Of a stretch of DNA of 64,000 nt, positions 43,032 to 52,067 are shown piece by piece (position 1 is the first letter of the stretch; every line of letters starts with the position of its first letter). Source of the DNA: Myxococcales bacterium (lineage in GTDB: Bacteria > Myxococcota_A > Polyangia > Fen-1088); contig PLNW01000077.1 in NCBI GenBank assembly GCA_003142855.1, forward strand, positions 1 to 64,000, given 5' to 3'. The position numbers and the translations under genes were made by a program. A model generated the notes under the pieces. That model did no database searches. It was given only the letters and a program-made list of their open reading frames with translations, and was not told where the DNA came from.

Positions 43032-44111
43032 ATGCGCCTGCTGATTGCTGGTGGCGGGACCGGCGGACACCTCTATCCCGGCATGGCGGTTGCGGAAGAG
43101 GTCGTCCGGCGCGGCGGCCAGGTGTTGTTCGTTGGAACCGCGCGCGGATTGGAAGCACGCGCGGTGCCTGCCGCCGGCTACCAGCTGGAACTACTGGAAG
43201 TGAGCGGCCTCAAGCGCATGGGGCTCATGGCAATCCTGCGCGGCCTGTTTCGTCTTCCCAAAGCCTTCTTTCGTTCGCTGGCGATCCTGCGGCGTTTTCG
43301 CCCTGACGTGGTACTGGGCGTGGGCGGCTACGCCTCGGGACCGATGGTGCTGGCGGCGGCGCTTTGGCGTTATCCCACGGCAATTCAAGAACAGAACAGC
43401 GTTCCCGGAATCACCAATCGAATTCTTTCGCGCCTGGTTCGCGTGGTGCTGGTGGCGTTTGACCAAGCGCGAAGATTCTTTCCAGCCGCCAAGATCGATA
43501 TGGTCGGCAATCCCGTGCGCGCCAAGTTGGTGGCGACTTTGACGGCCGACGCGCAAAGTGGCGAGCAAACGCCTGGCATTCTGGTGGTGGGCGGCAGCCA
43601 GGGCGCACGCGCAGTCAATGATCTGGTAATGGCCGCTGTCGAGGTGCTGACCAAGAACGGTTCCATGCCGGTTATTGTTCACCAAACCGGGCCCAGCGAT
43701 CTCGACCGGTGCAAAGAACGCTATCGCGCCCTGTGCGTCCTCGACCGAGTTGAGGCGCGGCCCTTCATTGACGACATGGCAACCGAATACCATCGCGCCA
43801 GCCTGGTGGTGGCGCGCGCGGGCGCCTTGACCCTGTCCGAGCTGGCCATCGCTGGCCGCCCCGCCATTCTGATTCCCCTGCCCACTGCAGCCGACGACCA
43901 CCAGAGCAAGAACGCTGCTCGCTTTGCCCAGGCGGGCGCCGCCATTGTGCTCAATCAGCAAACGGTCACCGGCGTGCAGTTGGCCCAGTTGCTGGGCGAC
44001 TTGATCGCCGATTCCGGCCGCCGTCAGGCGATGGTCACAGCCATGCGCAGCCTAGCCCGGCCAATGGCGGCGGCGGAGATTGTCGACCGGTTGGAAAAGC
44101 TGACGGCGTAG
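43032..44111 (+). CDS. murG: UDP-GlcNAc transferase making lipid II
   Basis: MurG, a GT28-family glycosyltransferase of 359 residues, converting lipid I to lipid II on the inner membrane face. It has MRLLIAGGGTGGHLYPG at the N-terminus, VLGVGGYASGPMVLAA, QEQNSVPGITNRILSRL, VVGGSQGARAVNDLV and ARAGALTLSELAIAGRPAILIPLPTAADDHQ (donor-binding loop). It is the last gene of the operon. The expected followers murC, ftsQ, ftsA and ftsZ are absent; the next gene encodes an unrelated lipoprotein. Confidence 0.95.
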   Translation: MRLLIAGGGTGGHLYPGMAVAEEVVRRGGQVLFVGTARGLEARAVPAAGYQLELLEVSGLKRMGLMAILRGLFRLPKAFFRSLAILRRFRPDVVLGVGGYASGPMVLAAALWRYPTAIQEQNSVPGITNRILSRLVRVVLVAFDQARRFFPAAKIDMVGNPVRAKLVATLTADAQSGEQTPGILVVGGSQGARAVNDLVMAAVEVLTKNGSMPVIVHQTGPSDLDRCKERYRALCVLDRVEARPFIDDMATEYHRASLVVARAGALTLSELAIAGRPAILIPLPTAADDHQSKNAARFAQAGAAIVLNQQTVTGVQLAQLLGDLIADSGRRQAMVTAMRSLARPMAAAEIVDRLEKLTA

Positions 44112-44216
44112 TTGGGAGCAACCGAGGGCGGCGAGCAGGGAGAACAAGTTGGGGCGTCAGCGCGTCCGTGCGCCGTGTGGACAGGCGGCCCGTTCTTGCC
44201 GATACTGGCTTCCGCC

Positions 44217-44726
44217 ATGACGAAACAGAGTGTCGAGCGTGCGGCTGGTCGCCCAAAGTCGTGCGGTTTGCTGGTCGTGCTGACGATGATCTGGGCCAGT
44301 GCCTGCATAACAGGAACAAGGCGCGGATATCCTCTCTATCCCAATCCGCCGCTGATTGAGCCGCAGCGGGTGGCCTTCTTGACCGGGTACGTCCTGGCGG
44401 TCGACGGCAAGGACGTCTCAGCGCACGGACGGTCGTTCGACCTTCTGCCCGGTTGCCACATCGTCGTCACGCCCTCGAAATCGGGGACGATGGATTCCAC
44501 GGCAGGAGTCGTGATCACGACCGGACCACGCAAGTTCGCGATCGCGATGAAAGCGGCGCACTCCTACGTCATCGAGGTCGGGGTGTCAGGCACGTTCGGC
44601 GAACTCTCGGGATCGGGCTACTTGTTGGGCCGTGAGATTGATGAAGCCGGGAACACGACCCGCAAATTCGCGCCGGCAGCGAGTCCCCAGGATGTGCAGG
44701 ACTGTATGAAAGAAGCGCAGCGCTAG
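44217..44726 (+). CDS. Lipoprotein, hypothetical
   Basis: A 169-residue protein. The ATG at 44217 gives a lipoprotein signal (LLVVLTMIWASAC, lipobox A-S-A-C); longer starts have no ribosome site. The mature part has GYVLAVDGKDVSAHGRSFDLLPGCHIVVTP, then AGVVITTGPRKFAIAMKAAHSYVIEVGV, a β-rich fold with one Cys. I know no family. The 105-base gap from murG suggests it is not part of the cell-wall operon. Confidence 0.6.
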   Translation: MTKQSVERAAGRPKSCGLLVVLTMIWASACITGTRRGYPLYPNPPLIEPQRVAFLTGYVLAVDGKDVSAHGRSFDLLPGCHIVVTPSKSGTMDSTAGVVITTGPRKFAIAMKAAHSYVIEVGVSGTFGELSGSGYLLGREIDEAGNTTRKFAPAASPQDVQDCMKEAQR

Positions 44727-44755
44727 CCGACTTGCACTGTACTACTAGGGTGCAG

Positions 44756-44921
44756 TTTCTTCGCGAGCCGCGAAGGTTTCTTCGCAACGCCCGAACATCA
44801 TTCCGGTTTCTCCGACTCTGCGAACTCCCCTCTCACCTCTGTGTTCTCAGCGGCGGGGCGCTCGCGAGATGCATCACCTCACGCACTTTGGTTGCGGCCG
44901 TGAGGCTACGATGTGGGGACC
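44756..44921 (+). repeat. Dispersed intergenic repeat, copy B
   Basis: This copy matches 2522-2665 in the same orientation. It has TTTCTTCGCGAGCCGCGAAG, CGCCCGAACATCATT, TCCGACTCTGCG and the core CCTCTCACCTCTGTGTTCTC, ending GGCGGGG (about 44856). It lies between the lipoprotein gene and the HDOD gene and sits in an open frame upstream of the HDOD start, so that frame's extra N-terminal residues are repeat, not protein. Confidence 0.6.
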
Positions 44922-45004
44922 GAAAGGGACTTAACCTTTGCCGCCCAGGTGCCGACAAATTCCACGTGGACGGCACTGTTCTGACGCCAACTAAACTGCG
45001 GGGG

Positions 45005-45901
45005 ATGGCCGAGCTTTGGCTGGACGGAGCCGCGCCCAGCGAAACGGATCTCCGCGCTGCCCAGAGCGTGGCAGCAAAAATGGCCGTATTCGAGGGCATC
45101 CGGCCCTTCTCGGCGGTCGTGCAGGAACTGGTCGATTACGTTTCCCGTCCTGACTTCAGACTCGATCGGGTCAGGGAGCTGATCGAGGCCGATCCGGCCC
45201 TGGCCGCACGGATCATGCGGGTGGCGAACTCCGCGGCTTACCGGACCTACGAGCCTTGCAGCTCAGTGAGCAAGGCCATCGTGCGCATCGGTGCGAGCAA
45301 TGTGTGCGATCTGGCCATGGCCATGTCCGCCATCACCTTCTTCAAGGATCTGGGCGGGGTAGGACAAAGAATTCGCGACCATTCGGCGGGCACCGCGGCG
45401 GTGGCGCGCGAATTGGCGTTTCGTCTGGGTCGCGCGTCCCCCAAGGTGTTTCTGGCGGGCCTGCTGCACGACATTGGAAAATTGCTCCTCATCCAGACCG
45501 GCGACGCAGCCTATGCCGCTCTGGCCGGGGAAAACCTAGCGCCCAACACCGTTCACCTGAAGGAACAGGCGCAATGGGGCTACGACCACGCCATTCTTGG
45601 CGGCCAGGTGCTGTTGTCATGGAAGCTGCCGCAGCCCATTCCGCAGATCGTCGCCTGCCACCATCAGCCGAAAGTTGCCCAGACACGGTCTGCGCTCTTC
45701 GCCATGTCTGTCGATCTGCTGCGCATCGCTGACGAGGTTGACTGGCTGTTGCAGCAACGCCACGACGCGGATTCGGAGCACGTGAAGAAGTTGGCGCAAT
45801 CCCCGGATGGAACCCGGGCGGGCTTGAATGAGACAACCTTGATGGAACTGTGGGACGACCTTCGCACCGTGCGGCGGGAAGCCCTGTCAGTATTCAAGTA
45901 G
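45005..45901 (+). CDS. HDOD-domain protein
   Basis: About 298 residues from the chosen ATG (a GTG at 44966 is also possible). An HDOD domain fills residues ~25-220: RVRELIEADPALAARIMRVANSAAYRT, SVSKAIVRIGASNVCDLAMAMS, and the phosphohydrolase-like FLAGLLHDIGKLLL, ending in ACHHQPK. HDOD proteins are related to HD-domain hydrolases but often lack activity and instead take part in signalling, cell-cycle and motility control. The C-terminal ~60 residues are helical and charged. Confidence 0.85.
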   Translation: MAELWLDGAAPSETDLRAAQSVAAKMAVFEGIRPFSAVVQELVDYVSRPDFRLDRVRELIEADPALAARIMRVANSAAYRTYEPCSSVSKAIVRIGASNVCDLAMAMSAITFFKDLGGVGQRIRDHSAGTAAVARELAFRLGRASPKVFLAGLLHDIGKLLLIQTGDAAYAALAGENLAPNTVHLKEQAQWGYDHAILGGQVLLSWKLPQPIPQIVACHHQPKVAQTRSALFAMSVDLLRIADEVDWLLQQRHDADSEHVKKLAQSPDGTRAGLNETTLMELWDDLRTVRREALSVFK

Positions 45902-45923
45902 AGGCGTCTCGACGATCGGGTTG

Positions 45924-47093
45924 TCAGTGCGGACGCACCGGTCGCGGGGTGAGGCCGGGAAGCGCGGGCCGCTCGCCACTGCGGCTTGATTCTTTGGGAA
46001 CGCGCGGCGGCTTACCACGCACCGCCCGCGCCGCCGGCTTGGCAGCAACGGGAAGGGGCGGCGTTGCGGCTTCTGGCTTCGCAGCGACAGGCGCAGGCGA
46101 AGCGGCCGATGACTCGACCGGGGCAGTTTCGTCCTCGGTGATCTCGAAATCGTCCTCGGCGACCGGCAGGATCGCCAGCAAAGCCCGGGCCAGCTCGCGA
46201 AAGGCGGCCGCATCTTCGCTGTCCGGGTCGAGGGCCAGCGGACGTCGACGGTTGACGGACTCGTGGATCGCGGTCGAGGAACGCAGATAGCCGAGCACGG
46301 GAACTTCCAGACCCAGGTAGCCACGGATGGTCTGCGCCACCGCACGAAAAACCCCGGCGTGCGCGCGGTTCATCACCTGATTGCCCACCAGGCAAGCACC
46401 GAAGCGGCCGAGTTCCGCGAACACCTTATCGGCCAGCTCCGGCCGGACGTCGCGTAGGCGGGCCAGGATCTCCACCACCTTTTCGCCCCGCGAACTCGCC
46501 TCGGCCGGTTCCAGCAGGGCCGCCTCGATGGCCTTGTCCGCGTTGTGGTGCAGGACACGCAGCACGGCGCCCTTGAGAAACGAGTAGGCGTCGTGGATGG
46601 CGGTGACCTGGGGTGTGGTGACCAGCAGCTTGCGTGAGCCCAGGCCGAAAAAGTCGAGCATGTTGTAGCCCACGCCGGCGCCCACATCGATGATGACGAT
46701 GTCAGCCTCCAGGGCGCGCAGCTTCTGCAGCAGGCGCACCTTTTCAGCGTGCGTGATGTTGGCGGCGCCCAGCACGGCGCTGGTCCCGGCCAACAGGCGC
46801 AGGTTGGGCACCGCGGTCTCGGTCAGGCAGTCCTTCGCTTCTTCCACCGACTTGTCGAGCAGGGCCTGCAGTCCCGGGCCCGGGTCGCTCAGGCCGAGCA
46901 GCAGGTGCTGGTTGGCGGCGCCCAGATCCATGTCGGCGATGACCACGCGCTTGCCCTGCTGGGCCAGCGTGGCCGCCAGGTTGAGCGCGACGATGCTCTT
47001 GCCCACACCGCCCTTGCCGCCACCCACGGTGACGATGCGTGATCGCGCGGCTTGGAGCGGGACGTCGGTCATGGCAGGACCCGACTTGATCAT
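45924..47093 (-). CDS. MinD/ParA-type ATPase, FlhG-like
   Basis: A 389-residue protein. It has a deviant Walker A, GGGKGGVGKS (around 24-33), DMDLGAANQHLLLGL, IIDVGAGVGYNMLDFFGLG and VTTPQVTAIHDAYSFLKG, followed by a regulatory helical part and a Pro/Ala/Lys-rich tail after about 330 (PAPVAAKPEAATPPLPV). Similar to FlhG/MinD-family proteins that control cell-pole or flagellar placement. No flagellar genes are adjacent, so the cargo cannot be named. The start at 47093 or 47072 is open. Confidence 0.85.
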   Translation of the reverse strand: MIKSGPAMTDVPLQAARSRIVTVGGGKGGVGKSIVALNLAATLAQQGKRVVIADMDLGAANQHLLLGLSDPGPGLQALLDKSVEEAKDCLTETAVPNLRLLAGTSAVLGAANITHAEKVRLLQKLRALEADIVIIDVGAGVGYNMLDFFGLGSRKLLVTTPQVTAIHDAYSFLKGAVLRVLHHNADKAIEAALLEPAEASSRGEKVVEILARLRDVRPELADKVFAELGRFGACLVGNQVMNRAHAGVFRAVAQTIRGYLGLEVPVLGYLRSSTAIHESVNRRRPLALDPDSEDAAAFRELARALLAILPVAEDDFEITEDETAPVESSAASPAPVAAKPEAATPPLPVAAKPAARAVRGKPPRVPKESSRSGERPALPGLTPRPVRPH

Positions 47094-47173
47094 CGTCCGC
47101 TGACGCGATTGGCTTTAGTGGTGCAGGAGCTTCCTTGCACCTGCGTCGGCAGAGCTATACTCCGACGCTCACC

Positions 47174-49072
47174 ATGCAGTCATTCGCGCTTCCTCTCGCC
47201 GCCCTTTCACTTGCCGCCGCCCCGTCTGCGCCCTTGGGCTCGACCAAGGAGATCGATCGCAGCCACATCGATGACAGGTACAAGTGGAAACTGGGCGATC
47301 TCTATGCCTCGGACCAGGCCTGGGCCAAAGCCAAGGCCGCCCTCGGCAAGAAGGTCGCCGCGTTCGAACGGCACAGGGGACATCTGGGCGACGGACCCAA
47401 GGCTTTGGCCGATGCGCTGGTTGACTTGGGGACGCTGCAGAACGAGCTGCAGCGGATCGCGGTCTATGCCCACGCGCGCAGCGACGAGAACACGCGACTG
47501 GCTGCCCCGCGCGCCATGCGCGCCGAAGCCGATTCGCTCGGCGTCCAGCTCGACACGGTCACCTCCTGGCTGCGTCCCGAACTTCTGACCCTGCCCGAGT
47601 CGACCATTCAGACGGCGCTGGCCCAGGACAAGCGGCTGCACGAATGGGCCTTCTATCTACGGGACGTGTTGCGCTGGAAGCCGCACACGCTGGCCGCCGA
47701 GGAGGAACGCATCGTGGCCATGGCCGGCGAGCTGAGCATCGCGCCCAGCACCGTGTATGGCGTACTCAAAGACGCCGACCTGCCCTACCCGACCGTCACG
47801 CTTTCGACCGGAGAGGAAGTTCGGCTGGATCCGGCGGGGTTTTCGCGCACGCGTGCCTCGCGCGACCGGGCCGACCGGGTGAAGGTCTTCCAGGCCTTTT
47901 TCGGCGCGCTCAAGACGTTTGAACGGACCACCGGCGCGATGCTGGCGGCCCAGCTCAAGGCCCACATCTTCGATCGCGATGTGCACCACTTCGCTTCAAC
48001 CTTGGAGGCGGCGCTGTTTCGCGACAACATCCCGGTGCGCATCTATCGACAGTTGGTCAAGGACGTGAACGCGAACTTGCCGACCTTGCACCGCTATCTG
48101 AAGCTGCGCAAGCGCATGCTGGGCTTGGCGGAGCTGGGCTACGAAGATCTGTACGCGCCGCTGGTCAGCCAGGTCGATCGTCACTATTCGGTGGAGGAGG
48201 CGGTGAGCATGACCTTGGCCGCGGTGGCGCCGCTGGGGCCGGAGTACGGCAAGAAACTGGCCCACGGCCTGCACGCGGGATGGACCGATTTTCTTCCCAG
48301 CACCGGCAAACGCGCGGGCGCGTACTCGACGGGCGCATACGGCGTGCATCCCTACCAGTTGCTCAACTTCAACGGCCAGTGGGACGACGTCTCCACCTTG
48401 GCGCATGAGTCGGGACATTCGATGCACACCTTGCTGGCCGGAGAGAGTCAGCCCTTCCCCACCTCGGGCTATGCCATTTTCATCGCTGAGATCGCCTCGA
48501 CACTGAACGAAAATCTTATGCTTCATCGTGCACTGACTGAGGCCGGCAACGACCGGGAACGGCTGGCCTTGCTGGGCCAGCGCCTGGAAAGCCTGCGCAC
48601 GACCTTGTTCAGGCAAACCATGTTCGCCGAGTTCGAACTCGAGATGCACGAGCGTGCCGAGAAGGGCGAGGCCCTAACCGGGGAGGCGCTCACCGCCGCC
48701 TACTTGAAACTGGTTCGTCGCTATTACGGACACGACCAAGCGATTTGCCGCGTTCCCGATGTCTACGGCGACGAATGGAGTTTTGTTCCGCACTTCTACT
48801 ACGACTTCTACGTGTATCAGTACGCGACCAGCCTGGTCGCTTCGACCGCGCTCACCAAGTCCATCCTCGACGATGAGGCGCGAGGGAGCAGCGCGGCCCG
48901 CGACCGCATTCTGGCCCTGCTGTCAGCCGGAGGCTCCGACTTCCCGGGCAACTTGCTGGCTCGGGCGGGCGTGGACCTGACCACCTCGGCCCCCTTCCTA
49001 GCCGCCATGCAGGAGATGAACGCGGTCATGACCCAGATCGAATCGATCTTGTCTGCCGCGCCCGCGAAGTGA
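47174..49072 (+). CDS. Exported M3-family oligopeptidase (PepF-like)
   Basis: About 632 residues from the ATG at 47174, with a signal peptide (MQSFALPLAALSLAAAPSAPL). The M3/PepF body has an N-terminal helical domain and zinc motif HESGH (about residues 411-415, LAHESGHSMHTL), then FIAEIASTLNENLMLHRAL with the third ligand Glu. A PepF-like end (QYATSLVASTALTKSILDD) follows. Typical PepF enzymes are cytoplasmic, so a signal peptide suggests peptide breakdown outside the cytoplasm. It is a single gene. Confidence 0.88.
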   Translation: MQSFALPLAALSLAAAPSAPLGSTKEIDRSHIDDRYKWKLGDLYASDQAWAKAKAALGKKVAAFERHRGHLGDGPKALADALVDLGTLQNELQRIAVYAHARSDENTRLAAPRAMRAEADSLGVQLDTVTSWLRPELLTLPESTIQTALAQDKRLHEWAFYLRDVLRWKPHTLAAEEERIVAMAGELSIAPSTVYGVLKDADLPYPTVTLSTGEEVRLDPAGFSRTRASRDRADRVKVFQAFFGALKTFERTTGAMLAAQLKAHIFDRDVHHFASTLEAALFRDNIPVRIYRQLVKDVNANLPTLHRYLKLRKRMLGLAELGYEDLYAPLVSQVDRHYSVEEAVSMTLAAVAPLGPEYGKKLAHGLHAGWTDFLPSTGKRAGAYSTGAYGVHPYQLLNFNGQWDDVSTLAHESGHSMHTLLAGESQPFPTSGYAIFIAEIASTLNENLMLHRALTEAGNDRERLALLGQRLESLRTTLFRQTMFAEFELEMHERAEKGEALTGEALTAAYLKLVRRYYGHDQAICRVPDVYGDEWSFVPHFYYDFYVYQYATSLVASTALTKSILDDEARGSSAARDRILALLSAGGSDFPGNLLARAGVDLTTSAPFLAAMQEMNAVMTQIESILSAAPAK

Positions 49073-49074
49073 AG

Positions 49075-49420
49075 TTAGTTGGCCACACTCATTTGCCACA
49101 ACTGATTTGTGGCCCATGAGGCGGTGCGCTGGTCGAGGGCGATTCCGTCGGCGGTTGCGCCGGACGGAACCTCGGCCAGCTTGCTGCTCTTCTTGTTGAC
49201 CGGTTGATAGGTGCCCCCGCCCTTGTCGACCACGCGCCATTTTTGGTTGTCGCCCCCGTTGCATCCCGCGACTGGTAGCCCGCGATGCCGTGGTCAACCA
49301 CGCCGGTGCCCACCATGGGACGGGCGCTGCCCAGGTACGTGTAGTTTCCGTCGACGGAACTTGAACTTGCGACTGCGGCGCGCGAGGCAGTGTAGTCGGT
49401 CCCGTTTTCCCAGTGCATAG
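49075..49420 (-). pseudogene. Decayed GH43 plus ricin-type lectin (CBM13) gene
   Basis: Two frames on the minus strand make one recognisable gene remnant. The first, around 49415-49265, reads HWENGTDYTASRAAVASSSS, NYTYLGSARPM, and DHGIAGYQSRD, as in GH43 enzymes. The second, 49262-49075, reads NGGDNQKWRVVDKGGG, KKSSKLAEVPSGATADGIAL and TNQLWQMSVAN with stop, as in a ricin-type β-trefoil lectin. The intervening catalytic region is deleted, and the frames do not meet, so the gene is dead. The 5' part is missing. Confidence 0.6.
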
Positions 49421-49529
49421 CGCTGCAAAGACATGGCTTGCTAGAAGATATTCGACCGGTACTGGGCCGCTATGGCAATTCGCTCAACCTGCTACGCATT
49501 CCCGGCAGGCGGGACTAGACTGCACCATC

Positions 49530-50639
49530 TTGGACCCAACCGTACCAGTCCCGTCTGCGAACCTGCGTGACCGTCTGCTCGCCGTTCTCGCCAAGCCAGA
49601 CGTCGGCCACGCCCGCGATCGGGCCACCTTGGTGGCGGTCCAGGATCGCTTGGCCGTGCTCGAGTGGCCCGACGAGGGCAAGGGCTTGGTCGTTCTCGAC
49701 CATGCCGGTTCCAACCCCGCCGATTTTCGTGCTGCCGTGGACCGAGTTCTGCGCGCGCACCAGGCTGGCTTGCTCTTCGTGCTTGCGGTGGGCGGCGGCG
49801 CCGAGGCGCAAGCGGCCCTGGCGGACGCAGATCGCGAGGCGCCCAACCAAAATCACCTGGGCGTGTACCAGCTCAGCGACGACGGGCGGCTGCTGCGCGT
49901 GGCGGGACGGCGCCTGGCACCCTTGGAGTCGGCCGTCGCGCGGCTGGGCCAGGCCCAGGCGCTGACCCCGGAGGAAGTTCCTGATCTCATCGAGCGCGGC
50001 CGCAGTGAGCGCGTCGAAGCCGCTGCGTTTGCCCAAGCCGTGTCGAAGCGTTTCCCTCGCCTTACCTTTGGCCTTATCGCTGTCTGCTTTTTGGTCTTCG
50101 CTTTCTTGGAGGGCTCGGGCCTGCAAGGCCAGATGCTGAAAGCCTGGCTCAGCAACGGCTCGCGCGAGGTGTGGCGAGGCGAAGTCTGGCGGGTTTTCAC
50201 CTACGCCTTCTTGCACGCCAACACCACGCACCTGCTGGTCAACATGTTCGCGCTGTACAGCCTGGGCGGTTTTCTCGAAGCCTTGCTGGGCGGGCGGCGC
50301 TACCTGGCGGTGTACTGCGCGTCGGCGGTCGGAGGCGGCATCGCCACTGCGGTCGCGGGCGGGCTGCGCGTGGCCATGGGCGGGCTGCCTTCCTACAGCG
50401 TGGGCGCTTCCGGCGCCATCTGGGGTCTGATGGGCGCCACCCTGGCGCTGGTGCTCGGCCGACGGCGGGTGCTACCCCGACTCATCGCACGCGGGTTGCG
50501 CCAGCGCCTGCTGCTGGTGCTGGTCATCAACGTGGCGCTGTCGTTCGTGCCCGGAATCGATCTGTACGCGCACTTTGGGGGCGGCTTGGTCGGCTTCCTG
50601 CTGACTCGCAGTGACCGCTTGACTCGACCCGCCCCTTAG
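49530..50639 (+). CDS. Rhomboid family intramembrane protease
   Basis: A rhomboid protein of about 369 residues with an unusual soluble N-terminal part of ~180 residues. Six membrane helices follow: RLTFGLIAVCFLVFAFL, WRVFTYAFLHANTTHLLVN (the conserved HxxxN), GASGAIWGLM with the catalytic Ser294, and AHFGGGLVGFLL with His348. These form the Ser-His dyad. It should cut transmembrane proteins. The start at TTG 49530 is a guess: no ATG is in frame, and the upstream frame overlaps the decayed GH43 gene. Confidence 0.8.
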   Translation: MDPTVPVPSANLRDRLLAVLAKPDVGHARDRATLVAVQDRLAVLEWPDEGKGLVVLDHAGSNPADFRAAVDRVLRAHQAGLLFVLAVGGGAEAQAALADADREAPNQNHLGVYQLSDDGRLLRVAGRRLAPLESAVARLGQAQALTPEEVPDLIERGRSERVEAAAFAQAVSKRFPRLTFGLIAVCFLVFAFLEGSGLQGQMLKAWLSNGSREVWRGEVWRVFTYAFLHANTTHLLVNMFALYSLGGFLEALLGGRRYLAVYCASAVGGGIATAVAGGLRVAMGGLPSYSVGASGAIWGLMGATLALVLGRRRVLPRLIARGLRQRLLLVLVINVALSFVPGIDLYAHFGGGLVGFLLTRSDRLTRPAP

Positions 50640-50667
50640 AATTCTAGTTAGCAGAGGACGCTGACCA

Positions 50668-51816
50668 GTGTTGACGGCACTTCTTCTTGGCGCGGGCGCA
50701 TCACGCGAACTGGGGATGCCCCTGCGCGAGGAGCTGAACGCCGAGATCGTCGCCTGGCTGACGCCGACATCGCTGCGCAGGATCAATTCCGCGTGGCGCA
50801 GCCGAGGCTTCGGTCATTCCGACGAAGTCATCGATGATCTGTCGCGGCGCTTGCAATCCTCTGACTTCGACTACGAAGCGTTGCTGAGCGAATGGGAGGC
50901 GCAATACATCGAGGGCGTGGGCGATGCGCGTGGCCCGAGCTACCACAGCCTGTACGCCTGGCTCGCCCAGGTGGTGTCCCTCGCCCTGTACCGCCGCCAG
51001 GTATCGCACCGGAGCGTGTTTCAAGATGGTCTTCCCTACTTCGCAGGCCTGGTGCCCCTGGTCAGGGACAATGCACCGCTTTGGGTCTTCTCGGTGAATC
51101 ACGACGTGCTGGTCGAGTGCCTGGCGGCCCACTTCGGCATTCCCGTGAATTGCGGATTCCCGGCGCGCACCATCAGCCTGCCCTGTCGCAGAGGCCCGGG
51201 CACCATCGTCTCCACCCTGCGCGCGGATGTGCTCTGCGAGGACGAACTGGCCGACGCGGCTCTGCCTTTCTTTGCGCCGGGCACGCCGGGCATCAACCTG
51301 CTCAAGCTCCGCGGTGCCCTTGATGTCTTCGCCCTGGGCGACAGCCAGAACCTACTCAAGCTAAAGCCCGAAGCGCAGAACTTCGACGCCATCATCGACG
51401 CCCTGCAGATCGCCAACGAAGGACTGCTGGATGCTGGACTGGCTCCTGATCCCCTGTCGGTGACCAACCAGATTCCTTTCATCGATCAGAATAGCGAGCG
51501 ACAGGTTCTGCGCCGCACGCTGCTGGCCAGCGCCACGCGTCTGACCGATCCCTATCCGCAGCTCATGCAGCGACGGTTCCTGGAGTACTTCCGCGCCAAC
51601 CTGGAGCAGGTGGATCAGTTGGTGGCCATCGGCTGCAGCATGGGCGATGCCGAAGTCAACGAGATCATCCAAGAGTGGCTTGCCTCGTCGGCTTTTCGGC
51701 GGCTGGAAATCGTGGCTCCCCGCATCCAGCAGGTTCCAGCCGACCTGGAGCCAGTCGCCTCGCAGATCACCTTGACGCCGGCCTCCACGACGACCTACCT
51801 CGAACAATTTAGCTAG
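50668..51816 (+). CDS. SIR2-like domain protein
   Basis: A 382-residue protein starting at GTG. The NAD-binding loop ALLLGAGASRELGMPL (about 4-19), the later VFSVNHDVLVECL (the TTNYD-like region), LKLRGALDV (as in KxHG) and a LVAIGCSMGDAEVNEII block near the end (as in the SIR2_2-like families) fit a SIR2-type Rossmann fold. Many such proteins are NADases of phage defence, though classic deacetylase motifs are absent here. No obvious partner (HerA, Argonaute) is adjacent. It is a single gene. Confidence 0.65.
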   Translation: MLTALLLGAGASRELGMPLREELNAEIVAWLTPTSLRRINSAWRSRGFGHSDEVIDDLSRRLQSSDFDYEALLSEWEAQYIEGVGDARGPSYHSLYAWLAQVVSLALYRRQVSHRSVFQDGLPYFAGLVPLVRDNAPLWVFSVNHDVLVECLAAHFGIPVNCGFPARTISLPCRRGPGTIVSTLRADVLCEDELADAALPFFAPGTPGINLLKLRGALDVFALGDSQNLLKLKPEAQNFDAIIDALQIANEGLLDAGLAPDPLSVTNQIPFIDQNSERQVLRRTLLASATRLTDPYPQLMQRRFLEYFRANLEQVDQLVAIGCSMGDAEVNEIIQEWLASSAFRRLEIVAPRIQQVPADLEPVASQITLTPASTTTYLEQFS

Positions 51817-52048
51817 CGTCGTCGGTCGTGCCAACCGATCCCCTGACAGTGTAGACTGAACCCAGTGGCCGAAGCCTGAGCCACCACGGAGGGTTTCCAT
51901 GTCTCGCATGTATGACCGAACGCCCAGGCCATCCTGTATCAAGGATCCGATCCGGGAAATTCACCTTGCGGTTCGCCTCTCTACCCCTACTGCGACGATC
52001 GCCTGTGGTGTAGCACGACCTTGCAACCATAGCGGGCGACTGCAGGAT

Positions 52049-52067
52049 GGGCGACCGCTGGTCGCCC
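52049..52067 (-). terminator. Stem-loop directly after uvrC
   Basis: GGGCGACC and GGTCGCCC (52049-52056 and 52060-52067) form a perfect 8-bp stem with a 3-base loop, abutting the uvrC stop codon on the minus strand. There is no U-tract. The GTAGGGGCGACC/GGTCGCCCCTAC pattern is also typical of small dispersed palindromes. The rest of the gap 51817-52048 has no gene. Confidence 0.4.

Noticed and set aside
44732-45004. Longer N-terminus for the HDOD protein
   Set aside because: The extra codons come from the dispersed repeat (44756-44921), not from a protein family; a start at 45005 is preferred.
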